DNA of 64,000 bases from Luscinia megarhynchos. Lineage: Eukaryota > Chordata > Aves > Passeriformes > Turdidae. The notes under the pieces are model-generated. The model worked only from the letters and a program-made list of their open reading frames with translations. It did not search any database and was not told the DNA's origin. The first letter of the stretch is position 1; the number at the start of each line of letters is the position of its first letter. The translations under genes and the position numbers were made by a program. The stretch lies in NCBI GenBank assembly GCA_034336665.1, contig CM067568.1, forward strand, positions 7,771,165 through 7,835,164, in the 5' to 3' direction. Positions 19,661 to 64,000 of the stretch are shown in pieces.

Positions 19661-22557
19661 GTGTATTTCCCTCCCCAAAAAAAGGGATGGAATCATTCTG
19701 ATATGATAGGGAAAGGATTTTTTTGTTATTCCAAGGAATGACAAAGAGAGAGATGGCCTTGGACGCTAGGGATGAGCAAACCTCCCCAAACCCTGCGCAG
19801 ATGGGGCTGGGAACGCCGGAAGGAGCCGGGTGTGCCTCTAATTGCAGAGCGTGCCTTTAATCCCAGGCTAAGCCAGCTCAGCCGTGTGAACCCATCCCAG
19901 CACAGGGACAGCACAGGTCTCTGCACATCCCAGCACCCAGGTGCACCACCCTGGCCTGTCCCACACCCTCCAGGTCGGCGTCTGGCCATTGCAGACCGCT
20001 GATGCCCTTGCAGCAGGATCTCTCCCACGCGTGGAATTAGCCCGCAGTGAGGGGGTCCTGGGGCTAACTGGAGGCAAATGTGGCAGCCACGCCTGGCTCA
20101 GCAGCTCCCTGCAGGTGGCGGTGGGATGTGACCTACTTGTCGCTGGAATCATCCCGCCTGCTCGGGGAGCTCTGAGCTCTTCTGACAGCTGGAGCCAGCT
20201 GACCCCTGCCGTGCCCTGGGAGGGAGCAGGACCATGGAAGCCGAGGCTGTGAGCTGGAAGTGCTGCCAGGAGAGGTCCCGCATCCCAGAGCAGCCTGAGG
20301 GAAAAGGGAACTGTCTGGGAAGCACTGGATAAGGGGCAGGAGGTGTGGAGGAAGGTGTGTCCTTTCCATTTGGCCCTGGTGATATTGCCTTGGGAGTTTT
20401 GAACTTCCAGAGCTGGATTTTTGTTGGCCTGTGGGAATCACAGGCCTGTCCTGGTGAGGGCCTGGTGTGGGTTCTTCATGTGGGTGTGAGGGCTGTGGAT
20501 GGACAGAGGTAGAAAAAGGGACACAGGAAACCTTCTCCTGCCTGAACTGAGCATGGAGAGGATCACCAGGTGAAATCCTCTGCCTGAACAGCAGGAATAG
20601 GGACACCACTGAGATGACTCCCAGCTCTCGGCTGTCGCTCCTTTTTCCTTGCTCTGCTGTGATTTTCCTTCACTATCACCAGACACCTATTTTCTGCCCT
20701 TCTTTCTCTTGAGCAAGCAACACCAGGTGGAACATTCTGTGGATTAATGGATGCCCCATCTCCAGCCCTGCCCTTTGGGGAGGCAGATCCAGCTTTGGAG
20801 ACCTCTCCTCTGGCACAGGCAGTGTGACAGCAGCCTGCTGTCCCACTCCTCAGGGGAGCCGTGTGCCCCGTCCCCGCAGCTGTGTCACTGTGGCAGGTGC
20901 AGGGTGTGCCTGCCTGGGCAGCGTGTGGCGAGGGCAAAGGGCCTGCGAGTGCTGGAGCTGCACCAGCCAGGGCCTGCCTGCTGTGCAAAGCCTTGTTAGA
21001 GAGCAAGAAAGCCTTCATTTCAGGCTGGAAGTCATCGAGCCTGTTCAGGCAGATGTTGATTTCCTCTGGTCCCTGGAATGGTGTCATTACGGCCAGCTAA
21101 GCCCTGTGCTTCCCCAAAACTGGGCAAACAGCTCTGGCACTTCTCAGGCTCCCCCAGCAGCACTCTATAAAATACAGGCAGTGTAGCACTGGTTTCACAA
21201 GGAATTTCTGTTTAGCCTACTTACTAAAGTGCTCCAAAGGGAATCTGAGGTGTTTGTATTCCATGATTCCTGAGAACGAATCACTGTTTATGCTGGCAGG
21301 CTCCCAAATAAGGATTAAAAAAAGATACTTTGGGGTCAAATTCTTGCTCCTAAGCCTTTATACTTCTTACCTCTTGGATGAGTCCTATGCTCTGACATCA
21401 ATCCTCCCACAGAGCACCAACCAGAGCCCTTCTGGCCTTTGGGATCCTGAGGTGACATGGAAAGCTTTTTTTTTGTGCTTTTTTTTTTTAATATCTCTGG
21501 CATAAGAGTTGACTTTAACCCTCACTGTTTTTCCTTATGCAAAGAAGAATCCTGGAATTAGGGGTTTTTTTGGACACTACCATTTGCTGCTTTCTGCTGG
21601 AAAACAGGTAATCTTATTCCAGCTAGGGAAAAATGCAAGTTAAACTTTTTAACTTCACAAAAATGTCTGAGCCTAGGAAGGGGAAATGAATACCTCTGTA
21701 TCCCTAAAATTAGGTATATTTACAACAAAACCAATTTAAGATGTTTCAACTGCAACAGCCTTTTCCACACAAGTGTCTTTAAATTTTTTTTCCTTACTGT
21801 TAGAGGAACAGAATAAATAAAAGCCCCTGTGTATTTTAAAATTACGTTGTTAATAAAATCCTGGTACATTTACATAAATGACAACATTAATGTACAATTA
21901 AACAAAGCATTGTAATATTACAGCAACAAAAGAGGACCTACATATTTGTACAGATAGCTGGAGCAGCTACTTAAAAATACTTTCCAAAATAAAGCCTTCT
22001 GTGGTATTTCTCAGTGATAATTTTGACCCCCCCATATGGCTTTCTGTAATAAATAGGGTTATTTGAGCTGGTGATGTTCAGCAGATGTGTACCTAAAGCA
22101 CAAAGGGAGTGTGCCCTGACCAACCTGTCAGCTGACTAAAAATCCTTATCCATGCATGCAATTTGCCTCTGTGTAAATCCTTTAGGAACAAGGCCATGTC
22201 AGATTTTGATAGATTTGCTGGGAGATGCTGGTGGTTCCTTCTCCTTCCCTTTATCTAAACTGTGTCTGTGTTGTGCTTTGGAGCCTGGGCCCAGCTGAGC
22301 CTCCTCCTTCCACTGTGTTTAGATATAATGGGAATAAATTGTTGAATTTCTAATAAGGAATAAATAGTTCTCCACTGAAAACTTGATTTCCTCTTGTTCA
22401 CCTGTCTACAACAAATGGAAGCGTCCAGGCAAATGATTTTTGGTGGGTGCTTAGCAAAGTTCAGTGGGAATAGCTGGAGGTCTTTCCTTAATCCCAATCA
22501 GCTCCAGAGAGAGAACAAACCACTGAGCTGGACGTTCTTTGGAGGCCAGGGAAGGAT
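19661..22557. other. Gene-free interval left of ABTB2
   Basis: No exon recognised on either strand. 19.75-21.15 kb is moderately GC-rich with several open frames of 75 to 174 codons that lack known domains; 21.45-22.1 kb is AT-rich. In mammals the gene meeting ABTB2 tail-to-tail is NAT10, but I find none of its coding sequence here. Part of 21.6-22.5 kb may be a longer ABTB2 3' untranslated region. Confidence 0.45.
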
Positions 22558-23404
22558 TTTATTGCTATTTTTGCAACTGGGCAGTTTTTCAGCCTAGTGC
22601 CAGCTCCTGCTACACCTGAGCCTAGTACAAAGTGTCTTTTGTGATGTAATGTCTCACAGGTAATGTTCAGGAACAGGCTTTTAAGGTGAAAATGACTGAC
22701 CAATACTATCAGACCTAGACAGCAAAAGGTAAACAGTCTTCTTCTTTCTCCTCAAAACAGATCCAGATTAACAACTGGCACAGTGAAACTGTAAAAACAC
22801 TCAAACCCCCAACTCTCCCCTCCCTGCCCCAGCTCAGCTCTTCATATTAGGCTTAAAGAGTGAGTAATTTCAGTGTTAGTATTAGTTTCTACTCAGCTTT
22901 GAACGTACAAAACCACTCTCTCAAGGTGCAAACAGTTTTGGGGAAGTTTCTGTGAGTCTGTTGTGATCTACAGATGCTGGTACTATGGAGGGGAAGTTCT
23001 TTGTGTGCAGACAGATGGCTCGTGGGATGGGCTTTAGGATCAGGAAACTCCTTCTAGGCAGCCTTTTTACAGGGAAAACATCTGTGTGGATGAACTTAAG
23101 CCCATGTAGTAGTGCTGGGCTTAGTTCAGTTGCCTCTTTCTCCACAGCCCGGCGCCGTGCTCGCGGAAAGGGCAGCGCCGATCTCTGCGGTTTGGCTCTC
23201 CCCTTGCACCCTCAGCTGGTGTTTGGGCCTTGGCAATGGTGTTTGTGTGACAGTGTTGTTCCTGTGGCAGCAGCAGCAGCACAGAGAAGCCAGCTCCCCC
23301 TCCCTCAGCACCAGGGGGTGCCTGTGCAGGGCACTTTCAGCAAGATGCAGAAGGCAAAGAGCCCCAGCGCCGCCTCCACCGCGGTTTGCCAGCGCCGTGC
23401 TGCC
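22558..23404 (-). other. ABTB2: Probable ABTB2 3' untranslated region
   Basis: Sequence downstream of the ABTB2 stop codon. A canonical AATAAA on the minus strand (TTTATT at 22558-22563) is the first I find and could direct polyadenylation, giving a 3' UTR of about 0.85 kb. A longer form using non-canonical signals further left is possible. No splice or coding content seen. Confidence 0.4.
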
Positions 23405-60954
<37,550 letters not shown>

Positions 60955-63900
60955 CTGGGGCAGAGCACACAGCACACCTCTTACAAACCAGCCTACACCT
61001 GCAGAAAAGCAAATCCCTCCAGGAGGGATACAGAGCTTGCACCTTCCTCCAGGAATTTTGGAACAGTTCAAAGGAAAGCAAATAGTGCTGTGAACACCGC
61101 TGGAATGGCTCAAACAGGCTCCAGGGAGTAAGGCTGGATGTTCCTACAGCCTTTAAGAGCTGGAAACAAATTGCAGTCAAGATAAAACTACATGAAAAGC
61201 TTTGGTTAAGTCTCTACTCTTGTTTATACAACAACTGGGCCACGCACACACAGCTTGCTGCTGAACAGCTGTATGCAGATCCCCAGATAGAAGGGCCTGA
61301 TCTGGAAAGATGTGGAATATAGCCTGGAGTCCACCTCATCCCTGCAACCCTGCAAACAAAACCAGGGGCTGTGCCAGCCCTTTGAACCTGCCGTGCAGTT
61401 TCAGGTGCTCAGACTGTGGTTTCTGCATGCGAGCACCTCTGGATGCACCAAGCAACGCCCAGGAGCCCTGAGGTTGCCTGATTTTCATCTCTGTAAATGA
61501 CCCCTGTGTGGGAGAGAGGAGCGATTAGGGAGGTAATTACAGTGCACACACGTGTTTACCACACACATCTCTCCATCGGGACAAACGCACAGAACTGATT
61601 GCTCCGTGTGGCACAGAGAAAAGGGGGAATGTGGCCCCTGGAGAGGATGTGAGGCAGGGAGCAGGGTGAGTGACAGAGGCTGGGCTGGGAGAGCGACCTG
61701 CCCTGACCAGTGGCACCCTGGGGTAGGTCTGGTGCCACTGCATCCACAGGGCATGTGGACTCCAAAAAGCCACCTGCAGTTACCTGTGCCCTCACTACTG
61801 CCCCATTTTTAATCACAGATCCATCCCACAACTCCAGCGGCACCTCCTGGCCCAAATTGTCCCTGATTCCAGACAAAGCCACTCAGAGCAGCCACGACTG
61901 CCTGTGCTCTTAGCCTGCTGCATCCTGTATTTCTGATTTTCAACTTTGATCGACAGCAATACAGTTCAGCTCAGACCCACATTTCCTTCCACCCTCACCT
62001 CCCGACCCCGGGTCGGGCTGGGATGTGGAGATCCTTCACTCCTGTGGCAGTGACCTCCTGTCACATAGGTGCTGTGTATTGTTGCCCAACAAAACCCTGC
62101 AGCTCATTGTGCAAGATCTTTTGTTTCTTTGTCTTGATGTTTTCTTCTGAGAGTTTATGCTGGATTGATCTCTCCTACCCTTTTCACATCCTCTTTGCAT
62201 CCTGCTTTGTGGCAAAGCCAAGGGCTGCATCAAAAACTTCCTGGACATGATGGGAATAAGGGAATGATTTATCCTGTTGTGTTTCTTCACTGTACATCAC
62301 TGTTAGTTAATGGAGAACACTCTGCCAATGCCCTCTTAACCTGAATAATTAGGAAGTTGAGGCTTTAAGAGCTACCAGAAGCCATGCATGCAAACTAGGA
62401 GAGCTTTGCTTTAAATACACTATACAGAGCCTAAGCCACTTCCTTTTCCATGCCAAAGCTATGAAAGGATGTTTTAGAGACATATGGATTGAATTTATGG
62501 CAGAGAGAGAATGAAAACAGCCTGATTTGTCAAAACTTTCAAATAGAGGCACATAATTCTACAGAGGCGAAAACAGAAACTGGCAGCTCCTCTGCTGAGC
62601 CCGGCAGAGGGAAAGGAATGGGGCACATTTTCTCTGCCAGCCACTTTCAGTTGGTTCTGTTTTCTAACAAGGAATTAAAAATAAAGATTTGCAGAACACT
62701 TTGGCTCGCGAAAGGCAGCAACATTTTCTCAGTTTTCCAGTGCACAGTTTGTCAGGTGGTGCGAGGAAATAGGGAGCATTTATTTACCTTTGGAAAAATG
62801 ACTCATCCAAGATAGCTGTGGACAAGATTTATGTCACCAGCCTTGGCACAGCTGAGGAGCATCCTTTACACACCAGAGAGAAATAAGGATTCACCAAAGG
62901 CCAGCAATGCCACTGGGGATTTTCCCTGGGATTGGAGAGGGGGATGAATGACATAAGGATTCAAAGTCTCACCACATCTGGCAGGTCTCCATAGGTACAA
63001 GCAGGTCTGGGGATGCTCCCAACACTGATTTGAGACAGTGGGAAGCAAACAGAAATGCACCTATTTTAATAGGGCAACTATTCTATCTTGCAGCACCCCG
63101 ATCAGGATTTCCTATCTGATCCACTTCCAGTAACTCCGTAGAGTCGGAAAAGCACCATTGTTGCTCCTGAGATCAGAAATTCAGGCACAAGGATATCTGC
63201 AGTCAAGCTTTGCTCAGTGATGTTTTAAGTAGGAACAGCACTTAATCTTTAATACCAATTTTAAAATCCCTTTTTTTGATGACAGGCAACTGCTTTGTGC
63301 TTATTATTTTTATCCCAAACTATGGTTCTTGCTCTCCTGCTTTCCAAATCATGGAATGTTCAGTCAAAAGGTGTTACAATGGTATAAACCATGGGGCAGT
63401 TTTTGTCCAGCATTCACATTCCTGCATTTCTGTATTAAGGGCAACACTGCTTTTAATCATGACTAGCAAGATAAGCAAAACTGCAACTGAAATAAATAAA
63501 TCCACGTTAGAACACTCTCTGTTTGATATTCACCTTTATTTCCTGACTTTCCAAAGTGTGTTTTCCCCACAAAACAATGTGAAACAGCATATAATTAGTG
63601 TGCAGGAATGAACTACTCGGGCATTTTTTTTTTAAATTAAGATTTGAAGTACAGGATCAAAGTCCTGGTGGAGTTAAGGAGAGACTGTGAATTCAAGTGT
63701 GGCTTAGCTCAAATCTCAGGAGCATCAGGAGCTCAGAAGACACCTCTGGAATGGCCTGATTCTCAGTCAAAGCATGGCTGGCTAACAATTGTTCCTGATC
63801 TTTCCATAGCCTTTGAAACAGCAGCTGGAAATAAAGCCGTATTTATTCTGCCTCAGTTAAATATGAAACCTGTTCACGAGCACTTGCTGCCAATGCTCTT

Positions 63901-64000
63901 AAAAGGCAGTCACGACTGGGTGAGTTCCAGTTAAGCAGTTCCTTAAACTCAAATTATTCTGCTTGCCTAAAGAGTCTGAAATTGTTGTCCGTAATCTGAT
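60955..64000 (-). other. ABTB2: ABTB2 first intron, part in window
   Basis: No further ABTB2 exon and no independent gene found up to the right edge. Open frames up to 111 codons are unsupported. In vertebrates the first ABTB2 intron is long, so the start exon and promoter are expected some distance beyond the edge. Confidence 0.8.

Overview
The window is vertebrate nuclear DNA, most probably from a bird. The support is: many short 3'-end copies of CR1 LINEs, most of them left-truncated near the conserved 3' tail; intronless olfactory receptor (OR) genes; a multi-exon gene whose GT-AG exons translate to a protein closely resembling vertebrate ABTB2; and GC-rich minisatellite and CpG-island sequence of the kind common in avian genomes. 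I cannot name the species; order-level placement would be a guess. Genes were read by eye, and exon edges were checked by codon arithmetic and splice phase.

Region 1 (1-10 kb): an olfactory receptor neighbourhood. Two class II OR genes lie on the minus strand (3630-4558 and 8672-9669). Each has all the family signatures but is split by one small frame-breaking deletion. If the missing bases are counted (about 16 and 10), both come out at 314 residues, the normal OR length. CR1 fragments surround them. A roughly 80% similar pair of AT-rich segments (about 2915-3410 and 5788-6290) suggests that the OR units arose by tandem duplication.

Region 2 (10-22.5 kb): apparently gene-free and repeat-rich. 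It holds two close copies (about 97% over 520 bp) of a 0.7 kb sequence at 14710 and 18945. Between them lie a 1.06 kb minisatellite with a 20 bp unit, an orphan CpG-rich block, a second smaller 20 bp minisatellite and a strongly G-rich run. The very long open frames across 15.8-18.6 kb are by-products of these repeats, not credible proteins.

Region 3 (about 22.5-64 kb): ABTB2 on the minus strand, entering from the right edge. Sixteen coding exons (60954 down to 23405) encode the last 729 residues: a linker after the N-terminal histone-fold region, ankyrin repeats, a BTB/POZ domain and a BACK-like C-terminus ending in a stop codon. The first exon lies beyond the right edge. One intron is about 20 kb. 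All internal splice sites in the window are GT-AG and all phases match. The exon at 27881-27987 carries one extra base, which creates an in-frame TGA before the BTB domain; this is either a homopolymer sequencing error or a disabling mutation.

The ORs and ABTB2 are not known to work together. I did not find a previously undescribed gene system. The most useful leads are the duplicated blocks flanking the minisatellite/CpG island, the absence of NAT10 beside ABTB2, and the three frame breaks.
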